From an uncultured Acidimicrobiales bacterium (GTDB lineage Bacteria; Actinomycetota; Acidimicrobiia; Acidimicrobiales; Hopanoidiivorantaceae), in the NCBI GenBank assembly GCA_958295755.1, contig OY282367.1, positions 2,112,022 through 2,176,021 on the forward strand: a stretch of DNA of 64,000 bases, written 5' to 3'. Numbering within the stretch: the first letter of the stretch is position 1; each line of letters begins with the position of its first letter. The notes beneath the pieces were generated by a model that saw nothing but the letters and a program-made list of their open reading frames with translations, ran no database searches and had not been told where the DNA came from. Shown here piece after piece: positions 48,987-56,639 of the stretch. A program made the translations under genes and the position numbers.

Positions 48987-51900
48987 TCAAACCCCTGCTG
49001 GCAGCTCTTTAGGATAAGCGAGTTCTAGCCAAGGGTGAAGTGAGGAAGAATTCAGCTTTCGCCTTACATTGTGTTTGCTCGGTCCGAAGCGGTCAGGATT
49101 ACACCACTCGCAAGCTACTCCCGCTTGAGAGGCTTTATGTAAGCCAGCTGGAAAAAGCCCTTGCTGTATGCCCGAATAGACAACTTCTAGAGCTTTGTCG
49201 ATTTCCTCAGTTGCTTGTGAGGAAAGAACCAGCGGGTCGCGGAAAAATTTACTGCGACTGGTGACAAACCAGTAGATTACCTCGGGCGCGTCGCTGAGCG
49301 CATTGCCTCCCCCTGCAAAGCCGGTATCAGCAACCTCTTTGACAGATGGTAGCTCCAAAGCAGCACTGGCATAGAGTGGCAGTTGGAGGCGTCTTCCTTG
49401 CCCGTGAGGGTTGGTTTCGTTTAAGTTTTTATACTGCTGAAGTTTTTCACCAGAGTCATGCTTACCAGTTTTGTAATCAATCACGATGATTTGGGCCTCG
49501 CCAGCTGCGCCGTAGCGAATGTCAATACGGTCAATACGGCCTCGCAGTGAGAGTATTGTGCCATCAGGCAGTTGGTGTTTAGGCAGAGGCTGATTTGTGT
49601 ATCCGAATTCTGCCTCCAGTGCTAACGGGCGGGCACCGGTTTCTTTACGATAAACAGAATCATTATCTAAAAACAAGCACAGATCTTCCAAAATCTCTTG
49701 CTTTTGCTGGTCGTGATAGGGAAGAAACCCGAAGCGGTTATCGGCTATGGCTTCTTCACAGAATTTGATTGCAATTTCACGAAGACGGCTTTTGTGATCG
49801 TCATCCCAAGCGGCATCTGGATTGATGCCGCCAGTGCCAGCTTTTTCCATTTCTTCTCTGAAAAAGATTTCTAAAGTGTCGTGGATGATTGCGCCGCGCA
49901 CAAGAGGGGAAAGCCGTTCTAGTTCCTCAACTTCATCTAGCGGACGCACTCCCAGAACCGAGGTCATAAAAAATCCATAGGGGCATTCCACCCAGTTCTG
50001 AAGCCGTGAAGGGGAGAATGGCTCAGAAAGAAGTGCTTGAAGCCCTGTGGCGATGTCAGACCTTACGCTCTTGCTGTGGTTGCTATCTTTTGGGTCGCTA
50101 TCTTTTTGGCTACCGTATTGGTGGCTACTATTTTTTTGACTGCTGTGGGTACTATCCAAGAGATTGCCGTCAAAGCGTGTGAAGCTTTTGCTGTCGCGTG
50201 CGCGTATCATTTCTACCCCCGCTGCCAAAGGGTCATAGTTGAGGTTGGCTATGACTTTAGTTCTCTGGCTTGTGCTTTGCTGAGTGAGCAAAGGCAGTAT
50301 AGTTTTCAAGTTGAACTCTTGCTCATTTGAGGCAAAAGTGCTTTGTTGCAAATCTGCTGTGGTGGAGGTCACAAATTTGCCGATATTCTTGCTGGGATCT
50401 TTGCTAGTAGCTTTACTGGTATCTTTGCTGACATCTTTGCTGGTATCTTTGCTGACATCCCAGTTGAGATCGGAATTCTGCAAGAATTCATCAAGTTCTC
50501 CAGCAAAGACCCGCTCACCTGAGAGTTCAAACACCACATCCAATAGCCAGCGTGAAGGAAGACTGTTGCCTTGGTTGTCTTGTCTGGAATAGCTGAGGGT
50601 AAGTTCCTGATGTGCTAGTTGTAGCGCGACAAGGAAATGACGATGCTGGTCGCGCATACGGTCGCTCTTGAGTGGGAGATCAGACAGGGACTCTCTTAGG
50701 CTGTCGGGCAACAGAGAATCTTCGTGCAGTTTTTGCGGAAACAGCCCTTCAGACATACCCGTTACCCAAAGGCGATCCGTAGAACCTGAGAGCAAGCTGT
50801 CAGCAGAGAGCAAGCGAACCCCCTTGGTGTCTCTGCCTATTCTCCCTTCATTGGCCTCTAACTCTTGGGTGAATGCTTGTATGAAACTCTTTTGACTGGG
50901 AAAAGGCTCAACTTCTTGAAGAACTTCAAGTTTGGCCAAAATGCTGAATAGCTTTTCTTTGGCGTGTTCTTCGTCATCGTTCCAACCAAGCGGTGCATCT
51001 TTGTCGGTTCCTGCGGGAACAGATCCCTTTGAATCGCTGGTCTGTATGTAGTGGTCGATGAGTTTGCGGACTGCTTTGGTTTTATCAGGCCAGGTTTTAG
51101 CCCTTGATACTGCCTCCAAGTCGCCTTTGAGATCTTTGACAAAGCGAGCCAGAGAGTTAGCAAAACTGATGTTGGTCTCGGCTCTTTTAGCTCGCCTTTC
51201 ATCGATTTCAGGATCGTCGGTTTTGCGCTGCAGATCTTTTTGTTGTATTTCCACAAAGCGGCTCAAACATTCTTCCCAACGTCCTCCGGTGACATTAGCT
51301 TGACGGCTGATTCTGTCCCAAGGTGCCAATGGAACAAGATTTTGTGGGTTGTCTTGTGAGTTCGCACCGTCTGCTTCCGGCCTTCTCACTGACGCGGACT
51401 TCTTCTGAGCAACAATCGGTGCGGACGCTAGCAAGTTGATGAGATCTGAGCGGTTGAAGTTAGTTTCTTCCAACTGGAGCATGGCGAGTATAGCTTTGGG
51501 AACAACTCGCTCTTGAAGAGGAAATCCGCTCGCAAAGTTAAAGCTGATGCCAACTTCACGGAGATGATCTACTAGAAGCCGGGCATAAGGAACACGGGAG
51601 GTATAGGCGATGGCCAATCGTTCTGCCGGTATTTCATCGCGGATGGCTTCCATAACCCCCCGCACTGCCAGCCTCACCTCGTCTTTAGCTGTCGGAGCTG
51701 AAACTACTGTGGTTTTTTGAGCTAACGGTTTAGAAGGAATGAGAGTGGGTGGAGGGGCATTTTCGTCAAGCTCCAAGCTGGCATCAAGTAGCTGAGTGCC
51801 TGTGGAGATAGTTTGCGCGGCGAGGTGGTGCTGCAAGTCAAATCCAAGTAGCTGCGCGCAACGAAGAGGAGATCGGTCGGCTGCTTCGTTACCAGTGAGG

Positions 51901-52571
51901 GCAACTATGATTTCCTCTATCTTGCATAGCCGCAGTAGCTCACATTCTGTTTGAGTGAGACGTTGAGGCAAGAACGCAATCACTGGGCCAATTTCATGAA
52001 GAGGGCCAAGCATGGGGCCAATCTGGTTGTCGCTATGCAAATTCTGTAATACCCTGACTGCTTCATTCAAAATCTGCACATTTGAAAACCACTTGCCGTC
52101 TAACTTCTCTCTCACAGTGCGCTCAAGCCCTGCCAGATGTCGCGCTTTTTGATTGGGGAGATTTTCCAGTGTAGTTAGGTCGTCTAGCTGCTCTAGTTCC
52201 TTGAGTGTTTTTACAAGGACTTGCTCGGTGGCGGGGTGGTGTCGCACGCCTTTGAAAATCCCGAAGGTGTCATCGTCAATCTGGCGTAGCGCGGCAGCTA
52301 CTGCCCTGTCTGAACGGCGGCGGCGAAGGGTTGGCTCACAGAGATTGAGAATATGGTCTGCTAGTCCGGAGACCGTCCAATGTCGCACCCCGAACACGCC
52401 TCGTGGCTGGCCGGGTAGCCGTGCTAGTTCTTGCAAAACTGGCATACCCACTGCTACTGAAGGCATGATGATGGTGATCGGTTTCAGCAAATCACTCTCG
52501 CGGCATCGGTTAATGGCATCTCGCAGAGCGAGCACTGCTGGTGTGCCGTAGCGGGTGATAATTGTTTCCAC
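48987..52571 (-). CDS. addB: AddB-like nuclease subunit
   Basis: 1194 residues, presumed partner of AddA. The C-terminal nuclease domain has SRLQNWVECPYGFF, GRIDRID and IIVIDYKTG, the catalytic Asp and Lys. Cysteines in ECPYG and CEWC resemble part of the AddB iron-sulfur ligands; a fourth Cys is not evident. The N-terminal part is helicase-like in outline, but I see no Walker A, so ATP hydrolysis by this subunit is doubtful. A Lys/Ser/Asp repeat (about 704-725) is inserted in the middle. The start is GTG at 52571, without a ribosome binding site. Confidence 0.85.
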   Translation of the reverse strand: METIITRYGTPAVLALRDAINRCRESDLLKPITIIMPSVAVGMPVLQELARLPGQPRGVFGVRHWTVSGLADHILNLCEPTLRRRRSDRAVAAALRQIDDDTFGIFKGVRHHPATEQVLVKTLKELEQLDDLTTLENLPNQKARHLAGLERTVREKLDGKWFSNVQILNEAVRVLQNLHSDNQIGPMLGPLHEIGPVIAFLPQRLTQTECELLRLCKIEEIIVALTGNEAADRSPLRCAQLLGFDLQHHLAAQTISTGTQLLDASLELDENAPPPTLIPSKPLAQKTTVVSAPTAKDEVRLAVRGVMEAIRDEIPAERLAIAYTSRVPYARLLVDHLREVGISFNFASGFPLQERVVPKAILAMLQLEETNFNRSDLINLLASAPIVAQKKSASVRRPEADGANSQDNPQNLVPLAPWDRISRQANVTGGRWEECLSRFVEIQQKDLQRKTDDPEIDERRAKRAETNISFANSLARFVKDLKGDLEAVSRAKTWPDKTKAVRKLIDHYIQTSDSKGSVPAGTDKDAPLGWNDDEEHAKEKLFSILAKLEVLQEVEPFPSQKSFIQAFTQELEANEGRIGRDTKGVRLLSADSLLSGSTDRLWVTGMSEGLFPQKLHEDSLLPDSLRESLSDLPLKSDRMRDQHRHFLVALQLAHQELTLSYSRQDNQGNSLPSRWLLDVVFELSGERVFAGELDEFLQNSDLNWDVSKDTSKDVSKDTSKATSKDPSKNIGKFVTSTTADLQQSTFASNEQEFNLKTILPLLTQQSTSQRTKVIANLNYDPLAAGVEMIRARDSKSFTRFDGNLLDSTHSSQKNSSHQYGSQKDSDPKDSNHSKSVRSDIATGLQALLSEPFSPSRLQNWVECPYGFFMTSVLGVRPLDEVEELERLSPLVRGAIIHDTLEIFFREEMEKAGTGGINPDAAWDDDHKSRLREIAIKFCEEAIADNRFGFLPYHDQQKQEILEDLCLFLDNDSVYRKETGARPLALEAEFGYTNQPLPKHQLPDGTILSLRGRIDRIDIRYGAAGEAQIIVIDYKTGKHDSGEKLQQYKNLNETNPHGQGRRLQLPLYASAALELPSVKEVADTGFAGGGNALSDAPEVIYWFVTSRSKFFRDPLVLSSQATEEIDKALEVVYSGIQQGLFPAGLHKASQAGVACEWCNPDRFGPSKHNVRRKLNSSSLHPWLELAYPKELPAGV
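50395..50462 (-). repeat. Short tandem repeats in addB
   Basis: Words of the type GATGTCAGCAAAGAT and GATACCAGCAAAGAT (coding strand) recur about six times and encode DVSKDTSK-type peptides. They fill a hydrophilic linker before the nuclease domain. Confidence 0.75.
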
Positions 52572-52577
52572 ATATCA

Positions 52578-52583
52578 ATAGTA
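52578..52583 (-). promoter_or_regulatory. -10 element for leaderless addB-addA mRNA
   Basis: On the - strand TACTAT ends six bases before the GTG start of addB. No ribosome binding site is present. The geometry is the same as at dnaB and at 62946. Confidence 0.42.
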
Positions 52584-52614
52584 GAGAAGGGGTGTGATAA
52601 GCATCAGACAGGTT

Positions 52615-52776
52615 GCAATAATTTGAGCCAAACTAGGCGGGAGTGCCAAGACGAAACGACCTAAGTAATGACTAATACAGACTGCAATGTCTCCGTCGAT
52701 GTGTGCCTATCGCGGTGTTGCGAAAAGCAACCTCAGTAATGACTAACACAGACGGCAATAATTTACGCCAAACTAG
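52615..52776 (+). repeat. Two pairs of direct repeats in the addB-acs divergent region
   Basis: A 22-base element GCAATAATTT-two variable-GCCAAACTAG occurs at 52615-52636 and 52755-52776. A 25-base element AGTAATGACTAA-ACAGAC-GCAAT occurs at 52664-52688 and 52735-52759. Each pair differs at two positions. A perfect hairpin GTTGC-GAAAA-GCAAC lies at 52717-52731 between them. The arrangement could be operator sites for acs or a local duplication. Confidence 0.6.
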
Positions 52777-52795
52777 ACAGATGGAAGGAGAACTA

Positions 52796-54931
52796 ATGCC
52801 AGACACTACTTCAGCCTCAGCAACCGACAAATCAGCAACCGACAAATCAGCAACCGACAAATCAGCAGCCGATAGCTCTGCCAATAGCCCAACACCCGAT
52901 GCCAGCCTTTCGGCCCCCACCATTGAAGACTATTACACCGAAGAGCGCACCTTCTCACCGCCGCCAGAGTTCGCTACCACCGCTATTGCTTCAGACCGCT
53001 CGCTCTACGAAGAAGCTGCCACCGACTACGAAGCTTTCTGGGCACGCCAAGCTCGTGAGCTACTGAGCTGGCAGACCGACTTCAGCACCACGCTGGAATG
53101 GAACCTACCTGACGCCCGATGGTTCGCAGACGGCAAGCTGAACGCTTCTTACAACTGCTTGGATCGCCATGTGGAAGCCGGGCTAGGCAACAGAGTGGCG
53201 TATTTCTGGGAGGGCGAACCGGGCGACACCCGCACCATTACCTACGCCGACTTGCTCGCAGATGTGCAGAAGTTTGCCAACGTGCTACTCAGCCTCGGCG
53301 TGAGCGCGGGCGACAGAGTAGCCATATACATGCCGATGATTCCAGAGTTGCCCGTGGCGATGCTGGCATGTGCTCGTATCGGCGCGGCGCACTCTGTGAT
53401 TTTTGGCGGGTTTTCACCCGATGCCATAGTAGACCGCTGCGAAGATGCCCAAGCCAAAGTGGTCATAACAGCCGATGCTGGCTATCGCAGAGGCGCGCCC
53501 TCACCGCTGAAACCCAATGTTGATGCTGCTCTGGCTCAAGGGGCTGAGTCGGTGCGATATGTAGTGGTAGTAGATCGTTGCGGCACCGCCCCTTCCATGA
53601 CTCCCAACCGAGACATCTGGTGGCACGAAGCCATGTCGGAAGCCACCGCCGACTGCCCTGCTGAGCCCTTTGAAGCCGAGCACCTGCTGTATCTGCTCTA
53701 CACCTCTGGCACCACAGCCAAACCCAAAGGCATCATGCACACCACAGGTGGTTATCTAACGCAGGTGGCTTTCACTCACAAAGTGGTGTTTGACTTGCGC
53801 CCAGAGCGCGATGTCTATTGGTGCGCTGCCGACATCGGCTGGGTGACAGGGCACAGCTACATCGTCTACGGCCCGCTCGCTAATGCCTGCACTTCTGTAA
53901 TTTACGAAGGCACACCCGATACGCCTCGAGGAGATGAACGCGGCGTTGGGGGCGGTGAAGGTGGCGACTCTGCCTCGTGGCACAAAGACCGCCTCTGGGA
54001 CATCATCGAACGCTACGGCGTGACCCAGCTATACACCGCCCCCACAGCCATTCGCACCTTCATGCGCTGGGGCACACAAGAGCCTGAACGGCACGACCTT
54101 TCGTCGCTGCGAGTGCTTGGCACAGTAGGTGAACCCATCAATCCAGAGGCGTGGATGTGGTATCGCACCCACATCGGCGGAGGGAGGTGCCCCATCGTCG
54201 ACACTTGGTGGCAGACAGAAACAGGCGGCCACATGATTACGCCTCTGCCCGGTGTAACCACCACCAAGCCCGGCTCCGCAACCGTTCCACTGCCTGGGAT
54301 TTTTGCCGAGGTAGTGGATGAAGGCGGACAGCCTGTGGAGCGAGGCGGTGGCTACCTGACCATCGTGCGCCCTTGGCCCTCAATGCTGCGAGGTATCTGG
54401 GGCGACCCAGAACGCTACCGTCAGACTTACTGGTCACAGGGGCGATATTTCGCCGGTGACGGAGCCAAGATTGACGAAGACGGCTATATCTGGGTGCTGG
54501 GCAGGGTGGACGATGTAATGAATGTGTCAGGTCATCGCATCAGCACAGCCGAAGTAGAGTCGGCTTTCGTGGATCATCCAGCAGTGGCAGAAGCTGCCGT
54601 GGTGGGAGCAGCCGATGACATCACAGGCCAAGCCATCGTAGGCTATGTGATCTTGCGGGGGGCAGCTGCGGCAGATAGCACAGACGATGCTTTCGCTGCT
54701 TTAGGCGAGGAACTCCGCCAGCATGTGGCAGCTAAGCTCGGGCCAATAGCTCGACCAAAACGTGTGGTGCTAGTGCCTGATTTGCCTAAGACCCGTAGCG
54801 GCAAGATCATGCGGCGTCTACTGCGAGATGTGGTAGAAGGTCGAGACCTAGGCGACACCACTACGCTGGCCGATGCCAGTGTCGTCCAAGAGATCCGTAG
54901 CGAAGCTACGGCGAGAAACTCTGCGTCTTAG
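52796..54931 (+). CDS. acs: Acetyl-CoA synthetase
   Basis: AMP-forming acetate-CoA ligase, 711 residues. After a Ser/Thr/Asp-rich extension of about 45 residues with repeats (SATDK three times), the enzyme body begins at [13 protein letters not shown]. Motifs: [14 protein letters not shown] (phosphate-binding), [26 protein letters not shown], and near the end [11 protein letters not shown] with the Lys that acetylation switches off. A Gly-rich loop ([10 protein letters not shown]) is inserted after [11 protein letters not shown] at 52796 follows AAGGAG. It supplies acetyl-CoA from acetate. Confidence 0.95.
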   Translation: MPDTTSASATDKSATDKSATDKSAADSSANSPTPDASLSAPTIEDYYTEERTFSPPPEFATTAIASDRSLYEEAATDYEAFWARQARELLSWQTDFSTTLEWNLPDARWFADGKLNASYNCLDRHVEAGLGNRVAYFWEGEPGDTRTITYADLLADVQKFANVLLSLGVSAGDRVAIYMPMIPELPVAMLACARIGAAHSVIFGGFSPDAIVDRCEDAQAKVVITADAGYRRGAPSPLKPNVDAALAQGAESVRYVVVVDRCGTAPSMTPNRDIWWHEAMSEATADCPAEPFEAEHLLYLLYTSGTTAKPKGIMHTTGGYLTQVAFTHKVVFDLRPERDVYWCAADIGWVTGHSYIVYGPLANACTSVIYEGTPDTPRGDERGVGGGEGGDSASWHKDRLWDIIERYGVTQLYTAPTAIRTFMRWGTQEPERHDLSSLRVLGTVGEPINPEAWMWYRTHIGGGRCPIVDTWWQTETGGHMITPLPGVTTTKPGSATVPLPGIFAEVVDEGGQPVERGGGYLTIVRPWPSMLRGIWGDPERYRQTYWSQGRYFAGDGAKIDEDGYIWVLGRVDDVMNVSGHRISTAEVESAFVDHPAVAEAAVVGAADDITGQAIVGYVILRGAAAADSTDDAFAALGEELRQHVAAKLGPIARPKRVVLVPDLPKTRSGKIMRRLLRDVVEGRDLGDTTTLADASVVQEIRSEATARNSAS
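52817..52876 (+). repeat. 15-base tandem repeats at the start of acs
   Basis: TCAGCAACCGACAAA is repeated exactly three times, with a fourth diverged copy, encoding SATDK repeats in the N-terminal extension of Acs. Exact identity of the copies indicates recent expansion. Confidence 0.9.
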
Positions 54932-54974
54932 GAACTGACTGACAGTTCATCTTGATCTGTCGCTTCCACCTTTT
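54862..54974 (+). repeat. Duplicated block A, first copy (acs 3' end)
   Basis: These 113 bases cover the last 22 codons of acs, its stop and 43 bases after it. They recur at 55496-55608 with three mismatches. They include a GAACTG/CAGTTC hairpin at 54932-54948 directly after the acs stop. Confidence 0.93.
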
Positions 54975-55099
54975 TTGCTTTTCTTCTCTGATAACTAGCT
55001 GTGTCTGCTCTATGTGTGTGCAACACTGATGGGATATTGTGGTAATCAGCATTATACCAAATAGCTGGCTAGGCTATATGACAGAACAGGAGACATGAG

Positions 55100-55423
55100 A
55101 TGGCGATAGCACTCATATTGACACTCGTACCCATAGGGGCGGTGCTCTTAGGCTGGATACTCAGACAGTTGTATCAGCTAGGTAAAGACCACGCCCAGCT
55201 GTCGGCCACTACTACCCATATACAAACCGACATCACCGAGATCAAGGGTGATATCAAAGTGTTCAAAACTGAGATCAAGGGTGATATCAAGGAACTCAGA
55301 ACTGAGATCAAGGGTGATATCAAAGAGCTCAGAACTGAGATCAAGAGCGATATCGATGCTCTCAGAACTGAGATAGGCAGCAAGATTGATACTATTACAC
55401 AGCATCTACTCAGCCTCAAGTAG
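55100..55423 (+). CDS. Membrane-anchored coiled-coil protein, four-repeat copy
   Basis: 107 residues. One N-terminal transmembrane helix (about 3-22, ALILTLVPIGAVLLGWIL) is followed by a linker. Next come four 11-residue repeats of the type TEIKGDIKELR (about 46-89), then a closing segment TEIGSKIDTITQHLLSLK. Eleven-residue periodicity fits a right-handed or straight coiled coil. ATG at 55100 follows AGGAGA six bases upstream; TAGGCTATAT upstream may be a -10 region. No enzymatic motif. A one-repeat paralogue lies at 59484. Role unknown; membrane tethering or scaffolding is plausible. Confidence 0.72.
   Translation: MAIALILTLVPIGAVLLGWILRQLYQLGKDHAQLSATTTHIQTDITEIKGDIKVFKTEIKGDIKELRTEIKGDIKELRTEIKSDIDALRTEIGSKIDTITQHLLSLK
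55244..55375 (+). repeat. 33-base tandem repeats (four units)
   Basis: The unit GAGATCAAGGGTGATATCAA plus 13 further bases is present about four times here and once in the copy at 59484. The loss or gain of exactly three units accounts for the whole length difference between the two genes. Confidence 0.9.
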
Positions 55424-55451
55424 CTAAATCGTCTCGGCAGACTGGACTGGG

Positions 55452-55477
55452 GCTTACACTGCAAGAATAGTGTGAGC
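55452..55477 (+). other. Hairpin downstream of the coiled-coil gene, first copy
   Basis: GCTTACACT pairs with AGTGTGAGC (one G-T pair) around an eight-base loop. There is no T tract. The identical structure is at 59737-59762 in the second copy. It may protect or terminate the small transcript; the function is not established. Confidence 0.5.
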
Positions 55478-55495
55478 TCCACCAAGTGGCCCCGA

Positions 55496-55608
55496 TACGC
55501 TGGCCGATGCCAGTGTCGTCCAAGAGATCCGCAGCGAAGCTACGGCGAGAAACTCTGCGTCTTAAGAACTGACTGACAGTTCATCTTGATCTATCGCTTC
55601 CACCTTTT
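55496..55608 (+). repeat. Duplicated block A, second copy
   Basis: Second copy of the 113-base acs 3' end, joined directly to the end of block B with a two-base TA overlap at the junction. Three differences from the first copy, at the equivalents of 54899, 54931 and 54959. Confidence 0.93.
55497..55565 (+). pseudogene. Fragment of acs (last 22 codons plus stop)
   Basis: Reads [22 protein letters not shown] followed by TAA, identical in protein to the C-terminus of the intact acs at 52796-54931. It has no start codon or upstream coding sequence. It is a by-product of the tandem duplication, not a functional gene. Confidence 0.93.
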
Positions 55609-56592
55609 CTCCCTGTCCTCCTCAATTTCACGAAGCCTTCGCGTTTCTTTAGCGGTTTCGCTTGCTGCTTGAGCGGTCTTGCCTGCTGCTTGAGCGGCCC
55701 TGTCTGCTGCTTGAGCTTGTTCTCGTGATGCTCGAGCTTGTTCTCGTGATGCCCGAGCTTGTTCACGTCCTGCCTTAGCAACTTCTTGTTGTGCCTGAAC
55801 ATCTTCTCTTTTTAGAGCAACTGTTTCTTTGTGACGCTCCTCTTGAGTAAGATTATCTTGCCACCGCATATATGTGTCTTGAAATCTAGTATTCATCATT
55901 GCTTTGTCATAAATTTTTTGATAGTTATCATACGGTGTTACAGCGTCAGGAAATTCTTTTTCATCTAAAATAAAATTTGGAGCATCAGCTGTTTCTCTAG
56001 GTTGATATCTTTCAATTCTTTCAACAAGTTCTTCATCAGTTTTATTGATTGTATCTATTATTTTATAGTAGTCATCATATGCTAGTTGAAATTCTTCCCC
56101 GTGTATTGAAATTTTGTCCATTATACTATGGTATTCATCAAATTTTGTATCAACTTCAGCCATTGTTTCCCAAAAACTTACTACAATATTATTATCAATA
56201 AGGCGGTTTAGTTCATCATAATATTGCTCAATTTCCTCCAATTTTGGAGATAGATTAGAAAACGAATTTAAAGCTGCATCATTTATAGCGTCAAGTTTAC
56301 TACTTGCTTTGACGATATCTCTATTTTGAGAATCAATTTTATTATTGATTTCATTTGCTTCTCTTTCGATTTGCGCAATTTCATTTTTGATATAACCTCT
56401 GGCAGCTGCCGAGGCAAGGCCAATTGCTACTAGTAGTAGAATCAGTGATATGAACCACAACCCCACGAGTAAGAAAATAATTGCCAATCCCAAGGGAATC
56501 AGCCTAACTTTTGTGAATACTCTCACAATAATATGCTTTGCCTTTACAGTAGGCAGTGGGTTTACGATGTCGTAAGCTGTTATTTTTGTCAT
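55591..56592 (-). CDS. Membrane-anchored coiled-coil protein of an AT-rich insert
   Basis: 333 residues, not recognised. Two adjacent hydrophobic helices (about 30-64) are followed by a long helical, charged region with heptad-like spacing. The last 85 residues are Ala/Arg/Glu/Gln-rich with REQARAS repeats. ATG at 56592 follows GAAAGGAAA. It lies 47 bases after the 743-residue gene, as an operon. The final codons, including the TAG stop at 55591-55593, fall inside the duplicated acs block: the first copy of that block has CTG there, which on this strand would be CAG, so the stop arose by one base change. The gene may have lost its original 3' end. Confidence 0.75.
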   Translation of the reverse strand: MTKITAYDIVNPLPTVKAKHIIVRVFTKVRLIPLGLAIIFLLVGLWFISLILLLVAIGLASAAARGYIKNEIAQIEREANEINNKIDSQNRDIVKASSKLDAINDAALNSFSNLSPKLEEIEQYYDELNRLIDNNIVVSFWETMAEVDTKFDEYHSIMDKISIHGEEFQLAYDDYYKIIDTINKTDEELVERIERYQPRETADAPNFILDEKEFPDAVTPYDNYQKIYDKAMMNTRFQDTYMRWQDNLTQEERHKETVALKREDVQAQQEVAKAGREQARASREQARASREQAQAADRAAQAAGKTAQAASETAKETRRLREIEEDREKRWKR

Positions 56593-56639
56593 TGTATTTC
56601 CTTTCTTTTATTAATCTCGCCAAACGGTTTTTGGTAGAA

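Larger units (their letters stand above)
54991..55497 (+). repeat. Duplicated block B, first copy
   Basis: This 507-base block contains the small coiled-coil gene with its upstream region and a downstream hairpin. It recurs at 59375-59782, where it is 99 bases shorter only because three 33-base units are missing. Outside that gap I count about seven mismatches. Confidence 0.93.
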
